Shown here piece after piece: positions 44,301 through 53,936 of a DNA stretch of 64,000 nucleotides (its first letter is position 1; each line of letters opens with the position of its first letter). Below the pieces are notes generated by a model. The model did not search any database. It saw nothing but the letters and a program-made list of their open reading frames with translations, and had not been told where the DNA came from. The stretch is taken from assembly GCA_003522145.1 (NCBI GenBank), contig DPGD01000031.1, positions 31,236-95,235 on the forward strand, written 5' to 3'. A program made the translations under genes and the position numbers. Origin of the DNA: Clostridiales bacterium (GTDB taxonomy: Bacteria; Bacillota; Clostridia; Oscillospirales; CAG-272).

Positions 44301-46121
44301 ATGAACGAAAGAGAAAACAAACGACTGCACACCAGAAATTTCTCCATTATTGCCCATATTGACCACGGCAAATCCACTCTGGCAGACCGGTTGCTGGAGG
44401 CAACAAAGACCGTTGCCACAAGGGATATGGAATCTCAGCTTTTGGACAACATGGATTTGGAACGGGAAAGAGGCATTACCATCAAGGCCAGAGCCGTCAC
44501 CCTGGAATACCAGGCTCCGGATGGGGAGACCTACTACCTGAACCTGATCGATACCCCCGGTCATGTGGACTTTAATTACGAGGTTTCAAGGTCCCTGAAC
44601 GCCTGCGAAGGGGCGCTTCTGGTGGTAGACGCCACCCAGGGCATTCAGGCGCAGACCTTAGCCAACGCCTATCTGGCGGTAGACGACAATCTGGAAATTG
44701 TCCCGGTCATTAACAAAATCGACCTTCCTTCGGCAAGAGTGGAAGAGACCAGAAAAGAGATTGAGGATGTGATCGGCATTCCGGCAGAAGGCTGCCCCGC
44801 TGTTTCCGCAAAAGCCGGACTGAATATCCCCGATGTATTAAATGCCATTGTGCAGGATATTCCGGCACCCAAGGGCAATGAGAACGCTCCGCTGAAATGC
44901 CTGATTTTTGATTCCTATTATGACCCCTACTTAGGTGTGGTCGTGAATATCCGGGTGGTAGACGGGGAAGTGCGCCCCGGAATGACCATTAAAATGATGC
45001 ATACGGGTGCCACCTTTGAGGTCATCGAAGTGGGCACTATGGCGCCCTTCGGTCTGAAGTCCGCACCCCTGCTTTCTGCAGGCGATGTGGGGTATCTGAC
45101 CGCCAGCATCAAGACCGTGGCGGAAACCCAGGTGGGCGACACCGTGACAACGGCTGAGAACGGTGCCGATGAGCCGTTACCCGGCTTTAAAAAGGCTCAG
45201 CCCATGGTCTTTGCCGGGATCTATCCCTTAGACGGAAGCCGTTACGGAGACCTGCGGGACGCTCTTGAAAAACTGCAGCTCAACGACGCCGCCCTTTCCT
45301 TTGAGGCCGAAACCTCTGCGGCTCTGGGCTTCGGCTATCGTTGCGGATTTCTGGGGCTTCTTCACATGGAAATCATTGAAGAGCGGTTGGAGCGGGAGTT
45401 CAATCTGGATCTGGTCACTACTGCGCCCAGCGTGATCTACAGAATTACCAAGAAAAACGGAGATGTGGTGTATATTGACAATCCTTCGGCCTATCCGGCT
45501 CCGGACGATATTCAGGAGGCCTGCGAACCGATGGTGAAGGCCAATATCATTACCCCCACGGAATTTGTGGGCGGAATCATGGACCTGTGTCAGGATCGCC
45601 GTGGTATCTTCAAGGATATGAAGTATATCGATTCCGCACGGGTGGAATTGCATTACCACCTGCCGTTGAACGAGATCGTTTACGACTTTTTTGACGCTCT
45701 GAAAAGCCGGAGCAAGGGCTACGCTTCCTTAGACTATGAATTTGAGGATTATGTGCCAAGCCGGCTTGTAAAAATGGATATTCTTCTGAACGGGGAAGTG
45801 GTGGACGCTCTTTCCTTTATTGTCCACAGCGACAAAGCCTACGGAAGGGCCCGGAAGATCACCGAAAAGCTGAAAGAAAACATTCCGAGACAGCTTTTTG
45901 AAATCCCGGTGCAGGCGGCGGTAGGCGGAAAGGTGATTGCACGAGAGACAGTGAAGGCCATGCGGAAGGATGTGCTTGCAAAGTGCTACGGCGGCGATAT
46001 AACCAGAAAAAAGAAGCTGCTGGAAAAGCAAAAAGAAGGAAAGAAGAAAATGCGTCAGCTCGGTTCGGTTCAGATCACGCCGGAAGCCTTCATGGCCGTG
46101 TTGAAATTGGATGATGAATAA
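44301..46121 (+). CDS. lepA: Elongation factor 4 (LepA)
   Basis: A 606-residue ribosome-binding GTPase involved in translation initiation and assembly and in back-translocation in vitro. G1 is AHIDHGKST (about 18-26), then the ERGITIKA switch, DTPGHVDF and NKIDLP. The C-terminal LepA-specific domain ([20 protein letters not shown]) distinguishes it from EF-G. It overlaps hemW by 11 nt, the usual lepA-hemW arrangement in Firmicutes. Confidence 0.97.
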   Translation: MNERENKRLHTRNFSIIAHIDHGKSTLADRLLEATKTVATRDMESQLLDNMDLERERGITIKARAVTLEYQAPDGETYYLNLIDTPGHVDFNYEVSRSLNACEGALLVVDATQGIQAQTLANAYLAVDDNLEIVPVINKIDLPSARVEETRKEIEDVIGIPAEGCPAVSAKAGLNIPDVLNAIVQDIPAPKGNENAPLKCLIFDSYYDPYLGVVVNIRVVDGEVRPGMTIKMMHTGATFEVIEVGTMAPFGLKSAPLLSAGDVGYLTASIKTVAETQVGDTVTTAENGADEPLPGFKKAQPMVFAGIYPLDGSRYGDLRDALEKLQLNDAALSFEAETSAALGFGYRCGFLGLLHMEIIEERLEREFNLDLVTTAPSVIYRITKKNGDVVYIDNPSAYPAPDDIQEACEPMVKANIITPTEFVGGIMDLCQDRRGIFKDMKYIDSARVELHYHLPLNEIVYDFFDALKSRSKGYASLDYEFEDYVPSRLVKMDILLNGEVVDALSFIVHSDKAYGRARKITEKLKENIPRQLFEIPVQAAVGGKVIARETVKAMRKDVLAKCYGGDITRKKKLLEKQKEGKKKMRQLGSVQITPEAFMAVLKLDDE

Positions 46122-47250
46122 TCTGGGACTCTATATTCACATCCCCTTTTGCAAAAAAAAGTGCGCTTACTGCGATTTCTACTCCACGGTTTCATCCGAG
46201 GAAGTCATGAAAGCCTATGCTTCGGCGGTAAAGAGGCAGATTGCGGGACTTTCCCCAGAGGCCCAAGGGCGGAAGGTGGACAGTGTCTACATCGGAGGCG
46301 GAACGCCCAGCATCCTGCCGCCGGAACTTCTTTTGGAGATTCTTGAAGCAGCAAAAAAGCATTTTGACTTTTTGGAAAACTGCGAAATATCCATGGAGGC
46401 AAACCCGGCAACGGTGACGAAGGATTCGCTTTGTGCCTATCGCCAAATGGGGATCAACCGATTGAGCTTCGGAGTGCAGTCTTCAAACGATCCGACCCTG
46501 AAAAAAATAGGCCGTTTGCACAGCTACAAGGAGGCTTTGGATTCGATTGAACTGGCGGACTCCTGCGGTTTTTCCAATCTGAATGCCGACTTGATGTACG
46601 GCCTTCCCGGACAACACCTCTCTGACCTGCTTTCTGCCATTGGCGACCTTGAAAACGCAGGGCTGTCCCATATTTCTCTTTACGGACTGCGGGTGGAAAA
46701 GAACACGCCCTTCGGACGGGATCGGTCCCTGGTGCTTCCTTCGGAAGAGTTTCAGAGCGAAATGTATCTGCGCTCGGTGGAAGCCTTAGAAAAAAGGGGC
46801 TTTCGCCAATATGAAATCAGCAATTTTTCCAAGGAAGGAAGGGCGTGCAGGCACAATCTGCGCTATTGGTTGCGCGAGGAATACCTGGGCTTTGGGCCTT
46901 CGGCCTGCTCCTTCTTCGGCAATTTTCGCTTTTCTATTCCTCGGGCTTTGGGGCAATACCTGGGCACAGAAGATTTTTCTCTTTCTTCTCCCCTGTATAC
47001 GGAACGGGAAGAATTGACCGAGCAGGATCGGCTTGAAGAGGAAATCATCCTTTCTCTCCGACTGAAACAGGGCTGCGAGGAGGAAAAACTGATTCAAAAC
47101 AGCCATGAACAGGAGAAAACTCTCCGGTATCTTTCCTTTCTTGTGAGCTCCGGCTATGCAGGCAGGGAGGGCGGACGCTTTTTTCTCTCTCCCGCCGGAA
47201 TGTTGGTCAGCAATGAAATACTCAGCGAATTGCTTTTGCAGATTCTATAG
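46111..47250 (+). CDS. hemW: HemW-type radical SAM haem chaperone
   Basis: A 379-residue HemN-like protein. The radical SAM motif CKKKCAYC uses Cys 14, 18 and 21; [19 protein letters not shown] and the C-terminal HemN_C region are present. It lacks the N-terminal extension and the extra Cys of true HemN, which fits HemW, a haem-binding chaperone. The position immediately after lepA is typical. It starts at either of two consecutive ATGs (46111 or 46114). No haem biosynthesis genes accompany it here. Confidence 0.92.
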   Translation: MMNNLGLYIHIPFCKKKCAYCDFYSTVSSEEVMKAYASAVKRQIAGLSPEAQGRKVDSVYIGGGTPSILPPELLLEILEAAKKHFDFLENCEISMEANPATVTKDSLCAYRQMGINRLSFGVQSSNDPTLKKIGRLHSYKEALDSIELADSCGFSNLNADLMYGLPGQHLSDLLSAIGDLENAGLSHISLYGLRVEKNTPFGRDRSLVLPSEEFQSEMYLRSVEALEKRGFRQYEISNFSKEGRACRHNLRYWLREEYLGFGPSACSFFGNFRFSIPRALGQYLGTEDFSLSSPLYTEREELTEQDRLEEEIILSLRLKQGCEEEKLIQNSHEQEKTLRYLSFLVSSGYAGREGGRFFLSPAGMLVSNEILSELLLQIL

Positions 47251-47307
47251 ATCATACGGTGCAAACCTACTGCTTCAGCAAGTCCTGAAAAAACGGACAT
47301 AGATTCT

Positions 47308-47353
47308 AAGCACCTCCTATGGCAGAACGAAAGTTCTGCCTTGGGAGGTGCTT
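47308..47353 (+). terminator. Strong two-part hairpin after hemW (terminator-like)
   Basis: AAGCACCTCC (47308-47317) pairs perfectly with GGAGGTGCTT (47344-47353). After a 3x3 internal loop, GGCAGAAC pairs with GTTCTGCC, closed by a GAAA tetraloop. The T-tract after it is poor, so it may be a transcript-stabilising or processing element rather than a plain terminator. Confidence 0.55.
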
Positions 47354-47456
47354 TGATACTTGAAAGCCCTGGATAAAAACGCAACCTGAAGCTGTATAAA
47401 AACAGTCAATGGGGACACACTGTCTTCAGAAATCAGCCGATAAAGAAGGAATACCA

Positions 47457-47900
47457 ATGAAAAACGAAAAAATCACCTACAAAAAATATGCCGAGCAGAA
47501 AGCCGAAAAGTCTCCTCTATGGAAGGATTGCTTTCTTGCTTTTCTCTTTGGGGGCGGAATCTGTCTTTTTGGTCAGGGACTTTTTTCCCTGTACGCGTTT
47601 CTCGGCTGCAGCGAAAAAACAGCCGGAATTCTTGTAAGCGTAACACTGATTTTCCTGGCCGCACTCTTTACGGGCATCGGGATATTTGATCGGATTGCCC
47701 GGATCGCCGGTGCGGGAACCTTGGTACCCATCACCGGATTTGCCAACGCAATGGCATCCCCGGCAATCGATGCCAAGGCGGAGGGCTGGATACTTGGGGT
47801 CGGGGCCAAAACCTTCAATGTGGCAGGACCGGTGATCCTGTACGGAACTCTTGCATCGGTTCTCTACGGCGTGATCTACTATATTGTCGGATTGTTCTGA
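47457..47900 (+). CDS. spoVAC: Stage V sporulation protein AC
   Basis: A 147-residue membrane protein of the SpoVA channel, which moves dipicolinic acid into the developing spore; SpoVAC acts as a mechanosensitive channel during germination. It begins KITYKKYAEQKAEKSP and has about four hydrophobic segments, the loops GAGTLVPITGFANAMASPAID and FNVAGPVILYG being family-conserved. ATG 47457 has GAAGGA six bases upstream; earlier in-frame codons add an implausible N-terminus. A weak sigma-G-like pair (TGTATA 47393-47398, 17 nt, CACACTG 47416-47422) lies upstream but departs from consensus. Confidence 0.93.
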   Translation: MKNEKITYKKYAEQKAEKSPLWKDCFLAFLFGGGICLFGQGLFSLYAFLGCSEKTAGILVSVTLIFLAALFTGIGIFDRIARIAGAGTLVPITGFANAMASPAIDAKAEGWILGVGAKTFNVAGPVILYGTLASVLYGVIYYIVGLF

Positions 47901-47919
47901 ATCCCGGAGGGCAAAACAC

Positions 47920-48927
47920 ATGGAAAACAAACTGAAAAGACTGCATCAACCGATTTCTCTGGTGGCCTCTGCGGCAGTGGGCGGAAAAAAAGAAGGGGAA
48001 GGCCCCTTTGGAAAAAATTTTGATTATATCGACCCCTCCGGGAGCTTCGGGAAGGAGAAGTGGGAACAGTCGGAGGCGGAGGCACAGGCTTTAGCGCTGA
48101 ATTTTGCTTTGCACAAGGCAAAATGGAAACCGGAGGATCTGGGCGCCATGGTGGCGGGGGATTTGATCAATCAGTGTACCTCCTCGGGCTATGGATTGCT
48201 CCAATTTGACGCCCCTTTTTTGGGCATTTTCGGTGCCTGCTCCACTTCGGCCGAGGGCTTGCTTTTGAGTGCGCTGCTCTTGGATTCCGGCCATTTTGAA
48301 AAAATTTCCGTGGTCTCCTCTTCTCATTTTTGCTCCGCAGAGCGGCAGTTCCGTTCCCCTGTGGAATACGGCGGTCAGCGTCCTCCCACCGCACAGTGGA
48401 CAGTCACCGGAGCAGGCGCCTTTCTTCTGGAAAGGGGATGCGGCGGAAAGGTTCTCATAAACGAGGTGCTTCCGGGTACTGTTCGGAACGCCGGAATCGA
48501 TGACCCGAACAACATGGGCGCCGCCATGGCTCCGGCGGCCTTGGACACTCTGCTCGCCTATTTTAGGGAAAGCGGAAAAAAGCCCTCGGATTTTGATTTG
48601 GTGCTTACAGGGGATTTGGGAAACGAGGGAAGCAAAATTCTTCTGGAGCTCGGAAAGGAAAGCGGTCTGAATCTCGAAGGCCGGCATAACGACTGCGGAC
48701 TGATGATCTATGACCGGAACACACAGGATGTCCATTCCGGAGGCTCCGGGTGCGGCTGTGCCGCCACGGTTCTTTCCTCCTTCATTCTTCCTGAAATGGA
48801 AAAGAAAAACCTGAAGGATATTCTTTTTGTGGCCACCGGGGCTCTTCTGTCTGCCGATTCCGTCAAACAGGGTCTGACCATCCCGGCGGTAGCGCACCTG
48901 GTGCATCTGACAGGAAACAACGCCTGA
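47920..48927 (+). CDS. spoVAD: Stage V sporulation protein AD
   Basis: A 335-residue thiolase-fold SpoVA component that binds dipicolinic acid on the outer face of the spore inner membrane. Thiolase-like hallmarks are FGACSTSAEGLLL, the QFRSPVEYGGQRPPTAQWTVTG block and the glycine-rich GGSGCGCAATV loop near the C-terminus. A CGGAGGG SD lies nine bases before ATG 47920. It sits between spoVAC and spoVAE, the three-gene set usual in Clostridia, where spoVAA and spoVAB are absent. Confidence 0.95.
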   Translation: MENKLKRLHQPISLVASAAVGGKKEGEGPFGKNFDYIDPSGSFGKEKWEQSEAEAQALALNFALHKAKWKPEDLGAMVAGDLINQCTSSGYGLLQFDAPFLGIFGACSTSAEGLLLSALLLDSGHFEKISVVSSSHFCSAERQFRSPVEYGGQRPPTAQWTVTGAGAFLLERGCGGKVLINEVLPGTVRNAGIDDPNNMGAAMAPAALDTLLAYFRESGKKPSDFDLVLTGDLGNEGSKILLELGKESGLNLEGRHNDCGLMIYDRNTQDVHSGGSGCGCAATVLSSFILPEMEKKNLKDILFVATGALLSADSVKQGLTIPAVAHLVHLTGNNA

Positions 48928-48950
48928 AATGAATTGAGAAAGGAAAAAAC

Positions 48951-49304
48951 ATGCAATATCTGTGGGCTTTTTTGATCGGCGGAGCAATCTGCGCCGTTGC
49001 TCAGATTTTTATAGACAAAACCAAGCTGACTCCGGCAAGGATCCTTGTGGGATGCGTGGTTCTGGGCGTTTTTCTTTCTGCAATCGGAGTATATGGACCT
49101 TTGAAGGAATTTGCCGGGGCAGGAGCTTCCGTTCCGTTACTGGGCTTTGGGCACTCCTTAGCCGAAGGTGTACGGGAAGCAGTTAGGAATGAGGGACTGC
49201 TGGGCGTTTTGAAAGGCGGACTGACCGCCACAGCCGGCGGTATAGCCGCCTCTATGGTATTCGCTTTCTTAGCCTCTGTTTTTTTCAAGTCCAAATCCAA
49301 GTAA
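48951..49304 (+). CDS. spoVAE: Stage V sporulation protein AE
   Basis: A 117-residue membrane protein with about three transmembrane segments and the signature QIFIDKTKLTPARILV, plus GAGASVPLLGFGHSLAEGVREAV. It resembles SpoVAC in the membrane core and completes the AC-AD-AE unit of the dipicolinate channel. GAAAGGA precedes the ATG. Downstream is a short run of AATCCAA repeats and a candidate terminator. Confidence 0.93.
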   Translation: MQYLWAFLIGGAICAVAQIFIDKTKLTPARILVGCVVLGVFLSAIGVYGPLKEFAGAGASVPLLGFGHSLAEGVREAVRNEGLLGVLKGGLTATAGGIAASMVFAFLASVFFKSKSK

Positions 49305-49383
49305 TCCAATAATCCAACTAATCGGACAGAAAAGGGCGTGGCCCGATATTCCTCCGCAGTCAAAAGAGCTTCCCGAAGAAACC

Positions 49384-49410
49384 GAAGGAAGGGGCCGCCG
49401 GTTCCTTTTC
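49384..49410 (+). terminator. Candidate terminator after spoVAE
   Basis: GAAGGAA (49384-49390) can pair with TTCCTTTTC (49402-49410) around a GC-rich core, with a T-rich end. Modest; the stem is short. Confidence 0.35.
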
Positions 49411-49455
49411 TTGAACGGCGTATTTTAATTTTTTTAAAGAAAAACCGAAAGAGCA

Positions 49456-49484
49456 TTGACAAAAGCCTCCTCCAATGGTATACT
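49456..49484 (+). promoter_or_regulatory. Strong sigma-A promoter of the GH97 gene
   Basis: Perfect -35 TTGACA (49456-49461), 17-bp spacer, TATACT (49479-49484) with the extended -10 TGG just before. The GGAGGA SD and ATG follow at 49508-49525. Confidence 0.85.
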
Positions 49485-49522
49485 GAGAGCGGATTTCTTG
49501 CTTTTGAATGGAGGAAACATAA

Positions 49523-52444
49523 ATGAAGAGAATAATCTTGTCCGTTATGACGGTTTTTCTGCTGGTGTCTATGACTGTTTTGGGTTGTGCCTTTCTCTCA
49601 TCTGCCGAAGATGCCTTCATAGACCTGACCAGTCTGTCCCCCAAGAATGTGGAGGTCGGTTGGGGATCCCTAGCCGTCAACAAAGGTTTGGACGGTCAGT
49701 CCTTGGATATGACCAACAAGGATGGGGGCACGACCGTGTACCCGAAGGGATTCACGGCTCATGCGGACTCTTCTGTGGAATTTGATATTGAAGGGCTGGG
49801 AGCGGTGATTTTCCGCTCTGCAATCGGTGCTGAGCACTCCAACTCCAATGCAACGCCATCCTCCACTTCCGTGAAGTTCTTGGTTTATGCCGACAACCAG
49901 CTTCTCTATACCAGTCCGGTGCTCGGCTACTATGATCCGGCGATTGAAATTTCTGTTCCGTTACCCGCCGGTTCCAAAGTTTTGAAGCTGGTGACCGACA
50001 GCTGCGGCTCCAATACCGGCGACCATTCTGCCTGGGGAAATCCTCAGCTTTTAATGGACGCTTCGCTGTTGGAAAAAATGGTTTCTTTGAATGTGACCAC
50101 CGGAAAAAATGTCTATAAAACCGGCGAGACGGTTCAAATTCAGACCGAATGTACAAATCTCGGTGGCTCGGTCTTCACTCCGGAGAAGCTCACCTTTGTT
50201 TCTTCGGACAGCACTAAAGCATCGGTGGATAGCACCGGCAAAATTACCTCTTTCAAAGACGGCTTGGTTCGGTTTACCGTCAAGGCGGAGCACCAAGGCG
50301 TAACCATCGAAAAAACCATTGCCATCACCTTTATGTCCAAGATCGAAGAAAAAGACTTCTCGATTTCTTCGCCTTCAGATATGTTAAAGGTGGACCTGAA
50401 ACTGGACGGTGAGGGAGCGTTGTACTATACCGTCACCGGTGAGGACGGCATTTCGGTCCTTGAAAAGTCTTACATCGGCATCAATACCGAATTCTGTGAT
50501 TTTTCCAACGCTCTGGTTTTCAAGAGTCAGGTGCCCGTTTCAGAGTTCGACGATACCTACCATAATATTTCCGGCAAGGCAAGCACGGTGCGCAATCATT
50601 ACAATCAGACCGTCCTTACCTTTAAAAAGGATGTGTACCTCTTCGATGTCTATCTGCGGGCATACGACGACGGCTTTGCCTACCGGTTTGCCATTCGCCG
50701 CAATGACGGTCAGAAAGAGGAACTGACTGTTGTCAGCGAAACCGGAACATTCGGCATTCCGGAAAAATCTATTGTCACTGCCGAGTATATTGATACAGTA
50801 ACCTCCTCTTTCTGCTACGAATCCAGCTATTCAAACAGCACCGTTGAAAATATTTCCAAAGCAAAATTCGTCTGTATGCCGGCTTTGGTAAGCGTCTACA
50901 ATGAAGGGGCAAAAACAAACAAGTATCTGCTGATTTCCGAAGCGGATATGTTTGGCGACAATTATTCCGGAATGGTGATGAAGGCAAACGGCGATAATGT
51001 ATTCGGTATGACCTTTGCGCCGAAGGTCACCTATAATTCCACCGTTAAAATCACTACAGACTTTACCTCTCCCTGGCGCTATGGCATCTATGGGGATATC
51101 GGCGATATTGTGGAAAGCAATCTGACCGAAAATCTGGCCACGCCCTCTGAGGGAGACTATTCCTGGGTCGTACCCGGTGTGACCGCCTGGATGTGGCTTT
51201 CCGAAGGCTTTCAGGGGCAGCGCACCGAAAAAACCATTAAAGACTACGTTGATCTGGCCGCCGAAATGGGCTGGAAATATTTGATACTGGATGAGGGCTG
51301 GCAGCCGGAATCCAGAGTGCCCGGAAAAAAATATAATGGCTATTACCCTTATTTTGACCGTTTGCTCCAGTATGCGGAGGAAAAGGGCGTCGGGTTTATT
51401 GCCTGGGTTAAGTATTGCGATCTGGACACACCCGAAGAGCGTCAGGTTCTGGTGGAATGGGCCAACAAAGGCATCAAGGGAATCAAAGCGGATTTCTTTG
51501 ACAGCGAAGATCCGGATACTCTTGCCGGCTTCAAAGCGATTTATGAAATGGCCGCCGATAATCATCTGATCGTCAACTGCCACGGAGCCTCCAAGCCCAC
51601 CGGTGAACGGCATACATATCCCAATGTGCTGAACAGAGAAGCAGTGAACGGAGAAGAGTACGGCGGATTCTGGGTCAATCAGGCGGTTATTTGGGCCTAT
51701 ACCCGAAATGTAATCGGCCCCATAGACATCACCCCCCGTCTGAAGCCCAGCGCTTCGGGAAACACCTATGGAGTACAGCTTGCCTGCAATGTCATTTTTG
51801 AGTGCGGTATGCCCTGCATGGCCAGCGACAGCGAGGAATACAGAAGCTTCAACGCCAACTCCTTCTATAAGAATCTGCCTGCCGCATGGGACGAAACCAG
51901 GTATTTGGACGGCACGGTTGGCGGATGGATTTCCATGGCGAGAAGATCGGGCGACACCTGGTATGCCGCATCCATCTCCAATGCGGCAAAGACCGATCTG
52001 ACGATGAAGCTGGATTTCTTGAGCAAGGGAAAAACCTACACCGCTACGATCTATAATGATAAAAGCATGGTACGGATTGAAGAAACCACAATGACTGTTA
52101 CATCCGAGGATACTTTGAGTTACAGACTTTTAAGACAGGGCGGCTATGTGGTGAAGTTTGAGCCGGTGGACGATCCCAATCCCCCCACGCCTACGGTGCC
52201 CCCTACATCCGAGGCCCCAACGGTTCCTTCAGAGCCGACACTTCCCAGTTCTGCTTCCGGCGAAACGGTTTCCCTTGAGTCCCCCTCTGCGGACGCCTCT
52301 TCGGTATCCCCCTCCGAAGGCACCTCCGGCGCCGAAAAGACGCAGGATCAGTTGCCTGTCGGCGTATGGATCGGGGTCATTGCAGCGGTTGCAGTAATTG
52401 CCGGCGGCGTTGTGGCGATCCTTATTTACAAAAAGAAAAAATAA
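49523..52444 (+). CDS. Surface-anchored GH97 glycosidase with NPCBM domain
   Basis: A 973-residue exported enzyme. A signal peptide (1-30) leads to an NPCBM-like carbohydrate-binding module (about 35-175, GWGSLAVNKGLDGQSL and AHADSSVEFDIEG). A Big2-like Ig domain (about 180-270), the GH97 N-terminal beta domain, the TIM barrel (about 540-830) and a GH97 C-terminal domain follow. Barrel motifs are YLILDEGWQ, IKADFFDSEDPD and NREAVNGEEYGG. The tail is a Pro/Ser/Thr-rich linker and one transmembrane helix with KKKK. An Asp at KADFF (about 657) matches the retaining, alpha-galactosidase-like subgroup rather than the inverting glucosidases. Likely a surface glycan-degrading enzyme. Confidence 0.88.
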   Translation: MKRIILSVMTVFLLVSMTVLGCAFLSSAEDAFIDLTSLSPKNVEVGWGSLAVNKGLDGQSLDMTNKDGGTTVYPKGFTAHADSSVEFDIEGLGAVIFRSAIGAEHSNSNATPSSTSVKFLVYADNQLLYTSPVLGYYDPAIEISVPLPAGSKVLKLVTDSCGSNTGDHSAWGNPQLLMDASLLEKMVSLNVTTGKNVYKTGETVQIQTECTNLGGSVFTPEKLTFVSSDSTKASVDSTGKITSFKDGLVRFTVKAEHQGVTIEKTIAITFMSKIEEKDFSISSPSDMLKVDLKLDGEGALYYTVTGEDGISVLEKSYIGINTEFCDFSNALVFKSQVPVSEFDDTYHNISGKASTVRNHYNQTVLTFKKDVYLFDVYLRAYDDGFAYRFAIRRNDGQKEELTVVSETGTFGIPEKSIVTAEYIDTVTSSFCYESSYSNSTVENISKAKFVCMPALVSVYNEGAKTNKYLLISEADMFGDNYSGMVMKANGDNVFGMTFAPKVTYNSTVKITTDFTSPWRYGIYGDIGDIVESNLTENLATPSEGDYSWVVPGVTAWMWLSEGFQGQRTEKTIKDYVDLAAEMGWKYLILDEGWQPESRVPGKKYNGYYPYFDRLLQYAEEKGVGFIAWVKYCDLDTPEERQVLVEWANKGIKGIKADFFDSEDPDTLAGFKAIYEMAADNHLIVNCHGASKPTGERHTYPNVLNREAVNGEEYGGFWVNQAVIWAYTRNVIGPIDITPRLKPSASGNTYGVQLACNVIFECGMPCMASDSEEYRSFNANSFYKNLPAAWDETRYLDGTVGGWISMARRSGDTWYAASISNAAKTDLTMKLDFLSKGKTYTATIYNDKSMVRIEETTMTVTSEDTLSYRLLRQGGYVVKFEPVDDPNPPTPTVPPTSEAPTVPSEPTLPSSASGETVSLESPSADASSVSPSEGTSGAEKTQDQLPVGVWIGVIAAVAVIAGGVVAILIYKKKK

Positions 52445-52491
52445 AACCAAATAAAAGAGGGAATTCTGTGCTGTTGGTTTTCAGCGCAGAG

Positions 52492-52528
52492 AAGGACTGT
52501 CCGACTCTGTGAACGGACAGTCCTTTTT
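52492..52528 (+). terminator. Terminator of the GH97 gene
   Basis: A perfect 12-bp stem AAGGACTGTCCG (52492-52503)/CGGACAGTCCTT (52514-52525) followed by T's. Confidence 0.9.
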
Positions 52529-52540
52529 GAAGGGAACATT

Positions 52541-53863
52541 ATGGAGGATTACAGAATCATTCTTGAGAAACTGGAAGAGAACGGCAAGGAAGCCTATCTT
52601 GTGGGCGGATATGTAAGGGACCTTCTTTTAGGTCTTTCCCCCATAGACTGCGATATTGCAACCAGCGCACTTCCCGAAGAAACAGAACAAATTTTCAGCG
52701 ATTATCCGGTTATCCGCACCGGAATCAAACACGGAACGGTCACGGTTCTCCTCCACGGTCAGCCCTATGAAATCACGACCTACCGTCTGGACGGAAACTA
52801 CAGCGACAGGCGGCATCCCGATTCTGTACAGTTCACCGCCAGCATCGAGGAGGACTTAAGCAGACGGGACTTTACCGTAAACGCCATGGCTTTAAGTCAG
52901 AACGGAAAAATAATCGATCCCTACGGCGGCAGGGCAGATTTGAAGAAGCGGATCATACGCTGCGTGGGCGACCCTTGGAAAAGATTTGAAGAGGACGCTC
53001 TACGCATACTGCGTGCACTGCGCTTTTCCTCGGTGTTCGGTTTTCCACTGGAAGAAAAAACCGCCAAAGCGGCCAAAGAACAAAAGGAGGCGCTTTCTTT
53101 GATCTCAAAAGAACGGCTGTTTTCCGAACTAAAAAAAGCCCTCTGCGGAAAGGACATTCAAAGAGTTTTGATTGAATATTGGGACATCTTTTCGGCTCTG
53201 ATAAAGGAGCTGCAGCCCCTTTTCAACTACGACCAGCATAATTACCATCATTGCTATCCCCTGCATATTCACACGGCCAAAACCGTTGCCGCCTGCCCCT
53301 CAAACCCTTCTTTGCGCCTGGCCGGGCTTTTACACGATGTCGGAAAGCCCTTGACAAGAAGCTTTGATGAGCAAGGAACTGCGCATTACTACGGACATGC
53401 TGAAAAGAGCAGGGAAATTGCCCAGAATGTATTAAATGAACTGAAAGCGGACAATACTACAAAAGAAGAGGTGCTTTTTCTCGTCGGTCATCACGACTCT
53501 CCGGCAGAAAAAAATGTGGAAGAAGTCAAAAGGCGTCTTTCACGTTACGGTGAAGAGAAATACAGAGCATTGATTGATCTGCGCAGAGCCGACAATTCCG
53601 CTCAAAGCGAAGATTTCAAAAGAACAGAGCAGCACGACCGGTGTCTCGAAATGCTTTCGGAAATTTTGGAAAGTCAATCCTGCTTTGCCCTGAAAAATCT
53701 GAAAATCAACGGCGATGATTTACTGGCTCTCGGCTTTCCAAAGGGTTCGCTCATCGGTCAGACCCTTTCAGCACTTTTGGATGGCGTCATTACCGGAAAA
53801 TATCCGAATAACCGGGAAGAACTGCACAAAATCGCCAAAAATTTATTAGATAGTCGAAAATAA
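52541..53863 (+). CDS. cca: CCA tRNA nucleotidyltransferase
   Basis: A 440-residue class II nucleotidyltransferase that adds or repairs the tRNA 3' CCA end. N-terminal GGYVRDLLLG and the metal-binding DCDIATSA (D-x-D), then RRDFTVNAMA, DPYGGRADL and the RFEEDALRILRALRF block that selects bases. A C-terminal HD domain (LLHDVGKP, GHHDSP) is present, as in HD-containing CCA enzymes. It starts 13 nt after the GH97 terminator with no clear promoter of its own, so it may rely on read-through. Confidence 0.93.
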   Translation: MEDYRIILEKLEENGKEAYLVGGYVRDLLLGLSPIDCDIATSALPEETEQIFSDYPVIRTGIKHGTVTVLLHGQPYEITTYRLDGNYSDRRHPDSVQFTASIEEDLSRRDFTVNAMALSQNGKIIDPYGGRADLKKRIIRCVGDPWKRFEEDALRILRALRFSSVFGFPLEEKTAKAAKEQKEALSLISKERLFSELKKALCGKDIQRVLIEYWDIFSALIKELQPLFNYDQHNYHHCYPLHIHTAKTVAACPSNPSLRLAGLLHDVGKPLTRSFDEQGTAHYYGHAEKSREIAQNVLNELKADNTTKEEVLFLVGHHDSPAEKNVEEVKRRLSRYGEEKYRALIDLRRADNSAQSEDFKRTEQHDRCLEMLSEILESQSCFALKNLKINGDDLLALGFPKGSLIGQTLSALLDGVITGKYPNNREELHKIAKNLLDSRK

Positions 53864-53874
53864 ATAAAAATCTA

Positions 53875-53903
53875 TTGCAATTTTCACGGAACAGTGCTAT
53901 AAT
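53875..53903 (+). promoter_or_regulatory. Sigma-A promoter of the antiporter gene
   Basis: -35 TTGCAA (53875-53880), 17-bp spacer, perfect -10 TATAAT (53898-53903). Confidence 0.8.
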
Positions 53904-53936
53904 AGGACTATCGTTTTGAAGAGATAAGGTGATTGT

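Noticed and set aside
49290..49323. AATCCAA short repeats after spoVAE as a regulatory array
   Set aside because: Only three or four loose copies in non-coding DNA; likely chance or slippage.
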